A stretch of 64,000 bases of DNA from Burkholderiales bacterium (lineage in GTDB: Bacteria > Pseudomonadota > Gammaproteobacteria > Burkholderiales > Burkholderiaceae_C): assembly GCA_003963115.1 (NCBI GenBank), contig RXJQ01000017.1, positions 124,001 through 188,000 of the forward strand. Reading direction: 5' to 3'. The position numbers were made by a program, and so were the translations under genes. Under the pieces are notes generated by a model. The model had not been told where the DNA came from. It worked only from the letters and a program-made list of their open reading frames with translations, and did not search any database. This document shows, piece by piece, positions 46,897 through 59,488 of the stretch (positions are counted from its first letter, which is position 1; the number at the start of each line of letters is the position of its first letter).

Positions 46897-49176
46897 TCAT
46901 TGGGACAAGGTGCGACGCAAGACCTTGGCGGCTTGCACCATATTGCCCAGCGCCGCTTCGGTCTCGGGCCAGCCGCGGGTCTTGAGGCCGCAGTCGGGGT
47001 TGACCCACAGGCGCTCTGGCGGGATCACTTCGCAGGCACGCTCCAGCAGCTTGAGCATGGCGTCCACGCTGGGCACGCGGGGCGAGTGGATGTCATAGAC
47101 GCCAGGCCCGATCTCATTGGGATACTGGAAGGCCCCGAAGCCATCGAGCAGCTCCATGGCCGAGCGCGAGGTCTCGATGGTGATGACGTCGGCATCCATG
47201 GCGGCGATCGCCGGCAGGATGTCATTGAACTCCGAGTAGCACATGTGCGTGTGGATCTGGGTGTCGTCACGCACGCAGGCTGCCGAGATCTGGAAGGCGC
47301 GCACGGCCCAATCGAGGTAGCGCGGCCAGTCGGCCCGGCGCAGCGGCAGCCCTTCGCGGAAAGCCGGCTCGTCGATCTGGATGACGCGGATGCCGGCCTT
47401 TTCCAGATCGGCCACCTCGTCGCGGATGGCCAGCGCCAGCTGCAAGGCGGTGGTCTCACGCGCTTGGTCATCGCGCACGAAGGACCATTGCAGCATGGTG
47501 ACCGGGCCGGTGAGCATGCCCTTCATGAGGCGGCTGGTGAGCGACTGGGCGTAGCGCGTGGTCTCCACGGTCATCGCCTCGGGCCGGAACACATCGCCAT
47601 AGATGATGGGCGGCTTCACGCAGCGCGAGCCATAGCTTTGCACCCAGCCGTTCTCGGTGAAGGCGTAGCCCCACAGCTGCTCGCCGAAGTACTCGACCAT
47701 GTCATTGCGCTCGGCCTCGCCATGCACCAGCACGTCAATGTCCAGTGCCTCCTGCCTGCGCACGGCCACTTCGATCTCGGCGCGGATGCGGTGGAGGTAG
47801 TCCAGCGCGCTGATCTCGCCGCGCTTGTGGCTGGCACGCAACTGGCGGATGGCAGCGGTCTGCGGGAAGGAACCAATGGTGGTGGTGGGCAGCAGGGGCA
47901 GTTGCAAGGCCTCGCGCTGCACGCCAATGCGGTGCACGAAGGGGCTGTCGCGTTGCGCCATCTCCGGGGTGATCTTCTGAAGCCTGCGCTGCACCAGCTC
48001 ATGCGTGACACGGCCGGATTGGCGGCGTGTGGCCTGAGCCGCGTCACTCGCCTGCAATGCCGCATGCACCGCTGCCTCCCCCTCGTTGAGTGCACGAGCC
48101 AGCACGGCCAGCTCTCGCAGCTTCTCCGTGGCAAAGGCCAGCCAGGACTTGATCTCGGCATCCAGCTTATGCTCGGCTTGCAGGCCGACGGGCACATGCT
48201 GCAGCGAGCACGATGGCGCCACCCACAGGCGGTCCCGCAGGCGGGCATGCAATGCTTGCAAGGTACTCAGGGTCTTGCGCAGGTCGTTGCGCCAGATGTT
48301 GCGCCCGTCCACCACCCCTGCCGACAAGACGGCGTTGTCGGGCAAGGCCGCCAGCCAGGCTGCCAGTTGCTGTGGTGCCCGCACCAGGTCGATGTGAAAG
48401 CCCTGCACGGGCAGGCGACAAGCCAGTGCTGCGTGATCGGCTGCCGTGTCGAAATAGGTGGCCAGCAGCAGTTTGACACCTGTGTCGGCCAGTTCCTCGT
48501 AAGCGGGTTGGTAGGCGGCCAGCCAGTCCGGCGGCAGGTCCTGGCACAAGGCGGGCTCGTCGATCTGCACCCAGTCCACACCGCGCTCATGCAGGCCAGC
48601 CAGGATGCGGCGGTAGGCCTTGATCAACCTGGGCAGCAGGCTCAGCCGATCGAAGCCGGCCGGCGCACCCGGCGTCTTGGACAGCCACAGGTAGGTGATC
48701 GGCCCCAGGATCACGGGCTTGGCTTGATGACCTTGCGCACGCGCTTCGTCCAGTTCATCGAAGAGCCAGTTCACGCCGCCTTCGAAGGCGGTGTCAGGGC
48801 GCAGCTCAGGCACCAGGTAGTGGTAGTTGGTGTCGAACCACTTGGTCATGTCCATGGCGGGCTGTGCCGCGTTGCCGCGCGCCAGCTCGAAGTAGCGCGC
48901 CAAGGTCAGCTCACGGGCATCGAAGCCAAAGCGCTGGGGCAAGGCCCCCAGGGTGGCCGACAGCGTCAGCGTCTGGTCATACCAGGCGAAGTCCCCCACG
49001 GTGACCATGTCCAGGCCGGCATCGCGCTGAGCCTGCCAGTGACGCTGGCGCAAGGTCGCACCGACTTCACGAAGTTGGTCTTCGCCGATCTCGCCGCGCC
49101 AGAAGGCCTCTTGGGCCAGTTTGAGCTCACGTTGTGCGCCGATGCGCGGAAAGCCCAGGATGTGTGTGCGTGCCAT
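46897..49176 (-). CDS. metE: Cobalamin-independent methionine synthase
   Basis: 759 residues, ATG at 49176 with GAGGAAG upstream; an ATG at 49194 lacks such a site. The N-terminus [20 protein letters not shown] is diagnostic. The C-terminal catalytic domain shows [15 protein letters not shown], the zinc ligands in [13 protein letters not shown] (His and Cys) and the third in [13 protein letters not shown]. It transfers methyl from methyltetrahydrofolate triglutamate to homocysteine without B12. A MetR-type box lies about 95 bases upstream of the start. No metR gene is in the window. Confidence 0.97.
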   Translation of the reverse strand: MARTHILGFPRIGAQRELKLAQEAFWRGEIGEDQLREVGATLRQRHWQAQRDAGLDMVTVGDFAWYDQTLTLSATLGALPQRFGFDARELTLARYFELARGNAAQPAMDMTKWFDTNYHYLVPELRPDTAFEGGVNWLFDELDEARAQGHQAKPVILGPITYLWLSKTPGAPAGFDRLSLLPRLIKAYRRILAGLHERGVDWVQIDEPALCQDLPPDWLAAYQPAYEELADTGVKLLLATYFDTAADHAALACRLPVQGFHIDLVRAPQQLAAWLAALPDNAVLSAGVVDGRNIWRNDLRKTLSTLQALHARLRDRLWVAPSCSLQHVPVGLQAEHKLDAEIKSWLAFATEKLRELAVLARALNEGEAAVHAALQASDAAQATRRQSGRVTHELVQRRLQKITPEMAQRDSPFVHRIGVQREALQLPLLPTTTIGSFPQTAAIRQLRASHKRGEISALDYLHRIRAEIEVAVRRQEALDIDVLVHGEAERNDMVEYFGEQLWGYAFTENGWVQSYGSRCVKPPIIYGDVFRPEAMTVETTRYAQSLTSRLMKGMLTGPVTMLQWSFVRDDQARETTALQLALAIRDEVADLEKAGIRVIQIDEPAFREGLPLRRADWPRYLDWAVRAFQISAACVRDDTQIHTHMCYSEFNDILPAIAAMDADVITIETSRSAMELLDGFGAFQYPNEIGPGVYDIHSPRVPSVDAMLKLLERACEVIPPERLWVNPDCGLKTRGWPETEAALGNMVQAAKVLRRTLSQ

Positions 49177-49268
49177 GACGTGCCGCTTCCTCATTCAAAG
49201 TCGTGTGGATAGGCGGCAGTCTGCGGACGGCGTTTGAATGAATCAAGCGATATGTTTTCAAACAGAGT

Positions 49269-49281
49269 TGAATGAAATTCA
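49269..49281. promoter_or_regulatory. metE: MetR-type box upstream of metE
   Basis: TGAA-TGAAA-TTCA is an exact match to the MetR consensus TGAA-N5-TTCA, within a wider TTGAATGAAATTCAA palindrome. A second partial repeat, TTGAATGAATCAA, lies at 49234-49246 and TTCAA...TTGAA between them. MetR with homocysteine activates metE in enterobacteria. Confidence 0.6.
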
Positions 49282-49283
49282 AC

Positions 49284-49577
49284 TCAGGCAGTCGCGCGGG
49301 TCAAGGCCTGGCGGATGCGTTCGATCGTCTGGTCGATGGGGGCCTTGCTGGATACCTCCAGCCCCAGGCCACGGCCGATCTGGTTGACGATGGCCGGATT
49401 GAGCGGCAGGCCACCCGCATCGACGGCACGGATCAGGTCGCGGGCGCGCCTCAGCTCGACGGGGCAGTCTGCGTCTGGCGCGGATGATGCACTTGCGCCA
49501 TCTCGCCCACCCAGCCAGGCAGACACCTTGGCCTTCCAGCCGAGCCAGGTTTGAAGGGTGTGCGGGGGCGAGCTCAT
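49284..49577 (-). CDS. Small hypothetical protein
   Basis: 97 residues from the ATG at 49577 (MSSPPHTLQTWLGWKAKVSAW); the frame continues upstream but overlaps the next gene. No signal or domain recognised. The N-terminal 30 residues are amphipathic, followed by a low-complexity Ser/Ala linker and a charged helical C-terminal half (CPVELRRARDLIRAVDAGG...IDQTIERIRQALTRA). The metE regulatory region begins right after its stop. Same strand as metE; possibly a leading gene of that unit, but the MetR box between them argues for separate control. Confidence 0.5.
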   Translation of the reverse strand: MSSPPHTLQTWLGWKAKVSAWLGGRDGASASSAPDADCPVELRRARDLIRAVDAGGLPLNPAIVNQIGRGLGLEVSSKAPIDQTIERIRQALTRATA

Positions 49578-49656
49578 GAACCGTTTATCGGCTTGAATCA
49601 GCCCAACTTGAACCTGACTGCCCCGGCCCTGCGAGCCGTGGATCAGGATCGGCGCG

Positions 49657-50043
49657 TCAAGACAAGCCGATGGCCTGATTGAACACCGCCATGAACGCCT
49701 CAGCAAACCGCGCCGTGCCCGTGATGGACAAGGTCACAGTGTGGCGTGCCAGGCCGGGCTCGCCGGATTGCACCTGCAGCCGTCCTGAAGTCGGATCGAA
49801 ACGCAGTTCGTCGCTGGCGGTGAATTCGCGCTGGCTTTGCAGGTCGTGATCCCATTCGAAGCCCTCATCCAATGGGCCTCGTACATCTGCAAAGGCCTCG
49901 TAAGTCCAGGTCAGCACCTCCTCGATCTCGGCATGCAGCGCCGCCAGCTGGGCTGGCCCCACGCTGGCCATGGCCTCGAAGGTGGCCACGCCCTCGGTGT
50001 CTTCGCTGTGCTCGAAATCGAGGTAATGCAATGTGATCGGCAT
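49657..50043 (-). CDS. Hypothetical protein
   Basis: 128 residues, ATG at 50043. It starts MPITLHYLDFEHSEDTEGVATFEAMASVGPAQLAALHAEIEEVLTW and is strongly acidic, with beta strands in the second half (HTVTLSITGTARFAEAFMAVFN). No signal peptide, Cys or known motif. Divergent from the YceI gene, sharing a 57-base intergenic region. I do not recognise the family. Confidence 0.65.
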   Translation of the reverse strand: MPITLHYLDFEHSEDTEGVATFEAMASVGPAQLAALHAEIEEVLTWTYEAFADVRGPLDEGFEWDHDLQSQREFTASDELRFDPTSGRLQVQSGEPGLARHTVTLSITGTARFAEAFMAVFNQAIGLS

Positions 50044-50100
50044 GCCGGCATCGTACAGTCACCGCTGCCCACCTCATCCACACCAACAGGAGAAATCTCG

Positions 50101-50691
50101 ATGAAGATCCATGGCATCCCCCTGCACGCTGTCTGGCTGCTGGCCCTGGCCGCGCCGCTGGGTTCAAGCTGGGCCGCCCCCGTGAGCTACGACATCGACC
50201 CCAGCCACACCTTTCCCAGCTTCGAGGCCGATCACATGGGCCTGTCGGTATGGCGCGGCAAGTTCAACAAGTCCTCGGGCAAGGTCACGCTGGACCGCGC
50301 TGCATCGCAAGGCACGGTCGAGATCACCGTGGACATGAACAGCATCGACTATGGCCTGGACCTGATGAACAGCAAGGCCAAAAGCCCCGAGCTGTTCGAT
50401 GCGGCGCGCTACCCGACCTCGGTCTTCAAGGGCAAGCTCGACGGCTTCGTCAATGGTGCCCCGACCAAGGTGGTGGGCGAGTTGAGCATGCATGGCGTGA
50501 CCAAGCCGCTGACCTTGCAGATCAACCGCTTCAAGTGCATGCCCCACCCCATGCTCAAGCGCGATTGGTGCGGCGCCGACGCCCTGGCCACGCTCAACCG
50601 CGCGGACTACGGCATTGACGCCGGCAAGGACTGGGGCTTCGACATGAATGTGACCCTGCGCATCCAGGTCGAGGCCGTGGCGGCAGAGTAA
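50101..50691 (+). CDS. YceI-family periplasmic lipid-binding-like protein
   Basis: 196 residues from the ATG at 50101 with AGGAGA at 50089-50094. The signal peptide is KIHGIPLHAVWLLALAAPLGSSWA. The mature part is the YceI beta-barrel: YDIDPSHTFPSFEADHMGLSVWRGKFNKSSGKVTLDRAASQGTVEITVDMNSIDYGLDLMNSKAKSPELFDAARYPTSVFKG, then VGELSMHGVTKPLTLQINRF. YceI proteins bind polyprenyl-type lipids. The family is often induced by base or stress; no regulator is adjacent here. Confidence 0.92.
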   Translation: MKIHGIPLHAVWLLALAAPLGSSWAAPVSYDIDPSHTFPSFEADHMGLSVWRGKFNKSSGKVTLDRAASQGTVEITVDMNSIDYGLDLMNSKAKSPELFDAARYPTSVFKGKLDGFVNGAPTKVVGELSMHGVTKPLTLQINRFKCMPHPMLKRDWCGADALATLNRADYGIDAGKDWGFDMNVTLRIQVEAVAAE

Positions 50692-50714
50692 GCGCAGGCG
50701 ATTCTCAGGTTTAT

Positions 50715-51701
50715 TCAGGCCGTCACCGCGGCCAGCGTCGCATTCAACTCCGCCACACGGGCCTTGAGCTGGGCGTTCTGCGCCTGCAGGTCGGCCAGGA
50801 TGCGTTGCAGGCGGGCGATGAAGTCCTGGTCGGACTCTCCCTCCTGCTGATTGGCCAGCGGCTTGATGGGCTCGGCCAAGTCTTTGACAGCTTCCTTGGT
50901 GGCTTCTTTGGCGGCCTCCTTGACGACTTCCTGTGGGGCCTCTTGCGGGGCTGCGTCGGCTACCCCACCCTCAGCCTTGTCTTCGGCCAGCAAAGCCCCC
51001 ACGGCGGCCGCACGCGCCTGGGCCTTGGCCTCGCGCACCTGCTTGGCGGCCTGACGCAGTTCCTTGCGCCCACCGGCCACCGCAGCGACCTGCTCTTCGG
51101 CGGTCAAGGAGGCCACGGCCGCCGCTGCGTTGATCGAGATGTCGCCGGCCTTGACTGCGGCCACCAGCTCCGGCGTGGCCGACTTCTGGATCTTCTCGAT
51201 CTGCGTGACCGTGCTGGTGCTGATGCGGGCGGCCTTGGCGATGGCTTCGCGGCTGCCGAGCGGGTCCGCGGCGGGCTTGGTCACGGCCGTCGTGGGCTCG
51301 GTCGATGCCACCGACGCTTCAGCCGCACATGGCTCGGGTGCCGCGGCATGCGCCACAGACTGAGCACGCGCCGCCAGGATCTCCTTCTTGCGCAAGGCCA
51401 GCACGCCTCGCTGGAAGTCCGACACGCTGCGACGGCCCAGATGCTGGTCGATCATCCACAGGTGCACGTCTTCCATGGACTTGAAGTGCGGATGCTGGGT
51501 GGTCTGGAAGGGGATGCCGTGCTTGACGCAGATGCCGTAGCGGTTGTGCCCATCAACCAGCACATCGCCCCACAACACGAGGGCATCGCGGCAGCCTTCG
51601 GCCAGGATGCTGCGCTCCAGCGCCTCGTGCTCGTCGGGTGTCAGGGGGTCGATGTAGATGCGCAGTTCTTCTTTGACCGTGATGTGCTCGGGGGTGCTCA
51701 T
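50715..51701 (-). CDS. ParB N-terminal-domain protein with coiled-coil C-terminus
   Basis: 328 residues. Residues ~10-100 have the ParB/Srx-like fold (IDPLTPDEHEALERSILAEGCRDALVLWGDVLVDGHNRYGICVKHGIPF), with an HTH-like REAIAKAARISTSTVTQIEKIQKSAT around 150-175. A long Ala/Glu/Lys-rich region (~215-290) and a terminal coiled coil (DFIARLQRILADLQAQNAQLKARVAELNATL) follow. No parA partner or parS-like site is nearby, so this is not an obvious partition system. It resembles chromosomal or phage ParB-like DNA-binding proteins of unknown role. Confidence 0.75.
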   Translation of the reverse strand: MSTPEHITVKEELRIYIDPLTPDEHEALERSILAEGCRDALVLWGDVLVDGHNRYGICVKHGIPFQTTQHPHFKSMEDVHLWMIDQHLGRRSVSDFQRGVLALRKKEILAARAQSVAHAAAPEPCAAEASVASTEPTTAVTKPAADPLGSREAIAKAARISTSTVTQIEKIQKSATPELVAAVKAGDISINAAAAVASLTAEEQVAAVAGGRKELRQAAKQVREAKAQARAAAVGALLAEDKAEGGVADAAPQEAPQEVVKEAAKEATKEAVKDLAEPIKPLANQQEGESDQDFIARLQRILADLQAQNAQLKARVAELNATLAAVTA

Positions 51702-51815
51702 AGGCAGGCAGGGGTACAGCTGGGGGAAGGAAACGTCGAGGCCGGCACCACCTGATGAAATGAAGAAGGCGCCGCAAGGGGCGCCATTCTAAAAGGCCTG
51801 TCGAGGCACGTTGGC

Positions 51816-53030
51816 TTACTTCAACTCGGCCGAGCTCTTGTTCAGCAAACGCCGCGCGATGATCAGCAACTGGATCTGCTGCGTGCCTTCGAAGATGTCG
51901 AGGATCTTGGCATCGCGCGACCATTTCTCCAGCAAGGCGGTTTCGGTATAGCCGACGCTGCCTGCCAGCTCCACACACTTCAGCGCGACGTCCACGCAGG
52001 TGCGGCCGGCCTTGGCCTTGGCCAGCGAGGCCTCCAACGAGTTGGGACGGCTGTTGTCGGCCATCCAGGCGGCCTGCATGGTCAGCAGCCGCGCGGCCTC
52101 GTAGTCGGCCTGCATGCGGATGAAGTCGGCCACGGCGGCGGGCTGCCGGTGGATGGGCTTGCCATAGTCGACCGCGATACCGCAGGTTTTCAGGATCTGG
52201 CCCATCTCCTCGATGCAGGCGCGCGTCAGGCCCACGGCCATGGCGGCCACCAGAGGGCGCGTGTTGTCGAAGGTCTGCATGACCCCGGCAAAACTCTTTT
52301 CAGGGTTGATGGACGGGTCGCCCAGCAGGTTCTCCTTGGGCACGCGGCAGTCCGTCAGCATGAAGTGCGCGGTGTCAGAGGCACGGATGCCCAGCTTGTG
52401 CTCCAGGCGGACCAGCTCGAAACCCGGCGTCCCTTTTTCAACCACGAAGGACTTGATGGCCGCGCGCCCCAGGCTCTTGTCCAGCGTGGCCCAGACCACG
52501 ACCAGATCGGCCCGCTCACCCGAGGTCACATAGATCTTTTCGCCATTGAGCACATAGTGGTCACCATCCAGGCGCGCCGTGGTGCGGATGGCGGCCGAAT
52601 CAGAACCGCAGCCGGGCTCGGTGATGGCCATGGCAGCCCAGCGGCCCTTGAAGCGCGCCAGCTGCTCCTCGTTGGCAACCGAGGCGATGGCGGCATTGCC
52701 CAGGCCCTGGCGCGGCATGGACAAGAGCATGCCCACATCACCCCAGCACAGCTCCATGATGGACAAGGCCGTGGACAGGTTGGTGCCATTGCGGTTGCCC
52801 TGGGTCTTGTCGCTGCTGTCGCGGCGCACACCGGTGGCGCCGGCACCGCCGACTTCGCTGTTGCCTTCGTTCATGCCGTCGATGACGGCGGCCAGCATGT
52901 CGAGCTCGACCGGGCGGGCATGCTCGGCCAAGTCGTACTTGCGCGAGATGGGGCGCAGCACCTCCGAGGCGGTTTCCTGGGCCTGGCGCACCAGGGGCTT
53001 GAACTTGCGGGGAATATCCAGATTGATCAT
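51816..53030 (-). CDS. Acyl-CoA dehydrogenase
   Basis: 404 residues. FAD/acyl-CoA dehydrogenase landmarks are AMAITEPGCGSDSAAIRTTARLDGDHYVLNGEKIYVTSGERADLVVVWATLD, LEHKLGIRASDTAHFMLTDCRVPKENLLG, FAGVMQTFDNTRPLVAAMAVGLTRACIEEM and SRDAKILDIFEGTQQIQLLIIARRLL. The chain-length preference is not readable. It is the second gene of a pair with the dehydrogenase at 53159-54469, separated by 128 bases that contain a GC-rich repeat. Confidence 0.93.
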   Translation of the reverse strand: MINLDIPRKFKPLVRQAQETASEVLRPISRKYDLAEHARPVELDMLAAVIDGMNEGNSEVGGAGATGVRRDSSDKTQGNRNGTNLSTALSIMELCWGDVGMLLSMPRQGLGNAAIASVANEEQLARFKGRWAAMAITEPGCGSDSAAIRTTARLDGDHYVLNGEKIYVTSGERADLVVVWATLDKSLGRAAIKSFVVEKGTPGFELVRLEHKLGIRASDTAHFMLTDCRVPKENLLGDPSINPEKSFAGVMQTFDNTRPLVAAMAVGLTRACIEEMGQILKTCGIAVDYGKPIHRQPAAVADFIRMQADYEAARLLTMQAAWMADNSRPNSLEASLAKAKAGRTCVDVALKCVELAGSVGYTETALLEKWSRDAKILDIFEGTQQIQLLIIARRLLNKSSAELK

Positions 53031-53080
53031 CAGAAGATCTCGTAAACACTCATCTCACAACATGAGCCGACTCGGGCCCA

Positions 53081-53161
53081 GCGAACACCACGGATCCGGC
53101 TTAGCCGGGCCGTCGGTGTTGCCCCCTTGAGGGGGCGCGCGCAGCGCGTAGGGGGTGGTCA
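53081..53161. repeat. GC-rich intergenic repeat with three stacked inverted repeats
   Basis: Three consecutive hairpins: CCGGC-TTA-GCCGG (from 53096), GCCCCC-TTGA-GGGGGC (53121-53136) and CGCGC-GCA-GCGCG (from 53136), ending GGGGGTGGTCA over the stop codon of the next gene. From memory this sequence type recurs between genes in many Comamonadaceae genomes. It could attenuate or stabilise the dehydrogenase mRNA. Confidence 0.55.
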
Positions 53162-54469
53162 GACCAACAGCCCACCCTCCATCACACCGACCGCCCGCAG
53201 ATCACGGTACCAACGCTCCACCGGGTGCTCCTTGACGAAACCGTGTCCACCCAGCAACTGCACACCATCGCTGCCGATCTGCATGCCCTTGTCGGCACAC
53301 AGACGGCGGGCCAGCGCCACGGCCTCGTCAAAGCCTTCATCGGCGTCGATCAAGCTGGCCGCGCGCCAGGTGAGCAAGCGCATGCCACCCAGCTCGATGG
53401 CGATGTTGGACAGCGCAAAGGCCACCGACTGCCGATGGCTGATGGGCTCGCCAAAGGCCACACGGTCGTTGACATAGGGAATCAGGTAGTCGAGCACGCC
53501 CTTGGCGCAACCCACGCCCAGGGCGCACCAGGCCAGGCGGCCCAGCTGGATGCATTCGTTGTAGACGGCCGCATCGGCCTTGCCCAACAGGCTGCTCTCA
53601 GGCACCGACACCGACTCCAGGCGCAAGCGGGCCGCACCGGCCGCCCGCAAGCCCATGCTGCGGTCTTCCTCGATGGACAGCCCCTTGGTGGACGACTCGA
53701 CCAGGAAGAGCGCCGGCCCGGCCCCTTCCAGATGTGCCGCCACGATGAACAACTCCGCCGACTTGGCCAGCGGCACCATGGCTTTGAGGCCGTTGAGCAC
53801 GATGCCCCCACCCGAGCGCGTGGCACGCGTCTGCAGCACAAAGGGGTCGAACAGGGCCACGGGCTCCTGCACGGCCAACGCGGCAGCCGGCGACTTCTCG
53901 CCGGCAAAGTCAGGCAGGTAGCGCGCCTGCTGATCGGCATCGCCCCACAGCACCAGTGCCGTGCTCACGGCAGACGGCGCCAGGGCAGCAAAGGCCAGGC
54001 CCATGTCACCCTCGGCCATGGCTTCGGCAATCAGGGCATTGGTCACCGCCGAGCGCTCTGCGCCCATGCCGCCCAAGGACTCGGGAATACCCAGGGCCGT
54101 GAAGCCCATCTCGGCGCATTGCGCCAGCAACTCGGCAGGCGCCGCATAGGCCATGTCGGCGGCCGAAGCGGCTGGCCTCAGCTGTTCCATCGCGAAGGTG
54201 CGCGCGGCTTCTTGCAGGGCTGCCTGGTCATCCGAAGGCGTCAGGTCGAACAGATCGCCACCGCCACCGCTCTTGGGCAGGCGCTGGGGCGAGCCCAGGT
54301 TCTTCACGGCCTTGAACACGCGGTTGACGGCGGTCACGGTCTTGAAGCCGGCTTTGGTCCCGTGGTAGAGCACCTTTTCGGTCGGTTTGCGCATGTGGAG
54401 CTTGTCCAGTTGAGGATTGGCCGCCATGCGGCTCAAGGAACGCAGTCCAATACGGGTCAACGAGGTCAT
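53159..54469 (-). CDS. Acyl-CoA dehydrogenase with N-terminal extension
   Basis: 436 residues from the ATG at 54469 (MTSLTRIGLRSLSRM). The first ~70 residues are a basic, Gly-ending extension (KVLYHGTKAGFKTVTAVNRVFKAVKNLGS...GGGGDLFDLTP) before the dehydrogenase domain (EAARTFAMEQLRPAA, FTALGIPESLGGMGAERS, KSAELFIVAAHLEG, LGRLAWCALGVGCAKGVLDYLIPYVNDRVAFGEPISHRQSVAFALSNIAIE, QLLGGHGFVKEHPVERWYRDLRAVGVMEGG). The usual T/S substrate-binding loop after 'vQEP' is altered. It is divergent from an AraC regulator, and first of a two-gene dehydrogenase unit. Confidence 0.9.
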   Translation of the reverse strand: MTSLTRIGLRSLSRMAANPQLDKLHMRKPTEKVLYHGTKAGFKTVTAVNRVFKAVKNLGSPQRLPKSGGGGDLFDLTPSDDQAALQEAARTFAMEQLRPAASAADMAYAAPAELLAQCAEMGFTALGIPESLGGMGAERSAVTNALIAEAMAEGDMGLAFAALAPSAVSTALVLWGDADQQARYLPDFAGEKSPAAALAVQEPVALFDPFVLQTRATRSGGGIVLNGLKAMVPLAKSAELFIVAAHLEGAGPALFLVESSTKGLSIEEDRSMGLRAAGAARLRLESVSVPESSLLGKADAAVYNECIQLGRLAWCALGVGCAKGVLDYLIPYVNDRVAFGEPISHRQSVAFALSNIAIELGGMRLLTWRAASLIDADEGFDEAVALARRLCADKGMQIGSDGVQLLGGHGFVKEHPVERWYRDLRAVGVMEGGLLV

Positions 54470-54624
54470 GGGTTGGATAAGATGCCGGGGTGGATGAAAA
54501 GCTGACGGCATCTTGCCCAATGCCATCCGCCAAGACTTGCCTCTTTGCGCCAGTCCACTTGACCGGCCTTGCCATTTCCGCCGCCAATTTGCGCCCCAAA
54601 TTTCCGCCCCAGACCACCCACAGG

Positions 54625-55671
54625 ATGACATCCGCCCAGCCGTCGATGAAGCCGGATACCTATGCCTCAGCCTTGCGCAGTTGGCTGATCGCGGCCCGGA
54701 ATGCGGTGGCGCAACGTGGGGTCGATGCGGACGCCCTATTGCAGCAGGTGGGCCTGGACCTGTCCAGTGCGACAGACCCCATGGCGCGCTACCCCGCCCA
54801 CCTGGGCCTGGCCTTCTGGCAAAGGGCCGTGCACCTCATTGATGAAGAACTGCTGGGCGTGGACGTGGCCCTGCAATTCATGCCCCTGAACTTCAACGCC
54901 CTCGGGTATGCCCTGATGGCCTCGGAGAACCTCGCACAGATGTACCTGCGCCTGTCGCGCTATGCACACATCGTGACCGACGCGGCCGACATCCGCTTCA
55001 CCACCGAAGCCGGCGCGGGCAGGCTCAGCATCACCGGCGACTCGGCCTTGCTGGGAACCGTGGATGACGCCACCCGCTGGACCATCTTCGACTACGCCGT
55101 GCTGACCGTCGTGCGGGGTTCGCGCATGCTCTATGGGCGCGACTTCATGCCCCTGGAGATACGCCTGCAACGCCGCAAGCCCAAAGACCACGCCCGGCTC
55201 GAAAAGCTGCTGCGCTGCGTGCCGGTCTACGGCTGCGAGGACAACACCCTGGTGGTCGACCTGGCCACGCTCCACAAGCCGCTGTCGTATGCCAACACCG
55301 AGGTGGTCAAGGCCAGCGAGAACGCACTGGAGCGCTATGAGTCCAATCTGGGCGAGCGCGGCCTGATCGACCAACTGGCCGCCGTGCTGACCGAGCTGCT
55401 GCCCAGCGGCGAGCCCCGCCAGGAAGACGTGGCCGCGCGCCTGGACATGACCCTGCGCACCCTGCAGCGTCGCCTGGCCGAGCTGCAGACCTGCTACCGC
55501 GACGTGCTCAACGACACGCGTCATCAACTCGCACTGAACCACCTGCGCAGCGAGAACTGCTCGGTCGGCGAGATCGCCTTCCTGCTGGGCTTCTCGGAGG
55601 TCAGCGCCTTCACACGGGCCTTCAAGCGCTGGACGGGCACCTCGCCGCGCGAATGGCGCAACCAGGCCTGA
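54625..55671 (+). CDS. AraC-family transcriptional regulator (Arabinose_bd type)
   Basis: 348 residues from the ATG at 54625; an ATG at 54646 is also possible, and the longer frame back to 54490 runs into the divergent promoter region. The sensor domain has YASALRSWLIAARNAVAQRGVDADALLQQVGLDLSS...LGLAFWQRAVHLI, as in OruR/ArgR-like activators. The C-terminus has both HTH motifs: EDVAARLDMTLRTLQRRLAELQ and VGEIAFLLGFSEVSAFTRAFKRWTGTSPREWR. It shares a 155-base divergent region with the acyl-CoA dehydrogenase pair and probably controls it. Confidence 0.87.
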   Translation: MTSAQPSMKPDTYASALRSWLIAARNAVAQRGVDADALLQQVGLDLSSATDPMARYPAHLGLAFWQRAVHLIDEELLGVDVALQFMPLNFNALGYALMASENLAQMYLRLSRYAHIVTDAADIRFTTEAGAGRLSITGDSALLGTVDDATRWTIFDYAVLTVVRGSRMLYGRDFMPLEIRLQRRKPKDHARLEKLLRCVPVYGCEDNTLVVDLATLHKPLSYANTEVVKASENALERYESNLGERGLIDQLAAVLTELLPSGEPRQEDVAARLDMTLRTLQRRLAELQTCYRDVLNDTRHQLALNHLRSENCSVGEIAFLLGFSEVSAFTRAFKRWTGTSPREWRNQA

Positions 55672-55710
55672 GCCTCTGCGCAAGATGCACGCAAGCTGCA
55701 TGTGCACCGA

Positions 55711-55739
55711 TTGACAAGCGCCCGTGGCTATAGTGCACT
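55711..55739 (+). promoter_or_regulatory. Candidate sigma-70 promoter for the hybrid kinase
   Basis: TTGACA (55711-55716) and TGCACT (55734-55739) with a 17-base spacer lie about 85 bases upstream of the next start codon. The -35 is a perfect match. Confidence 0.5.
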
Positions 55740-55823
55740 CGTCACCTGCCTCCACCAAAACCGGGCGGCAAGCCAAGGGATGAGCTGGCTTTATCGGCAT
55801 CCCATGCATAACAGGAGCCGACG

Positions 55824-59483
<3,660 letters not shown>

Positions 59484-59488
59484 TCACA

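Noticed and set aside
46837-49212. 791-codon plus-strand open frame over metE
   Set aside because: Shadow of metE; its composition is rich in Gly, His and Gln with no family signature.
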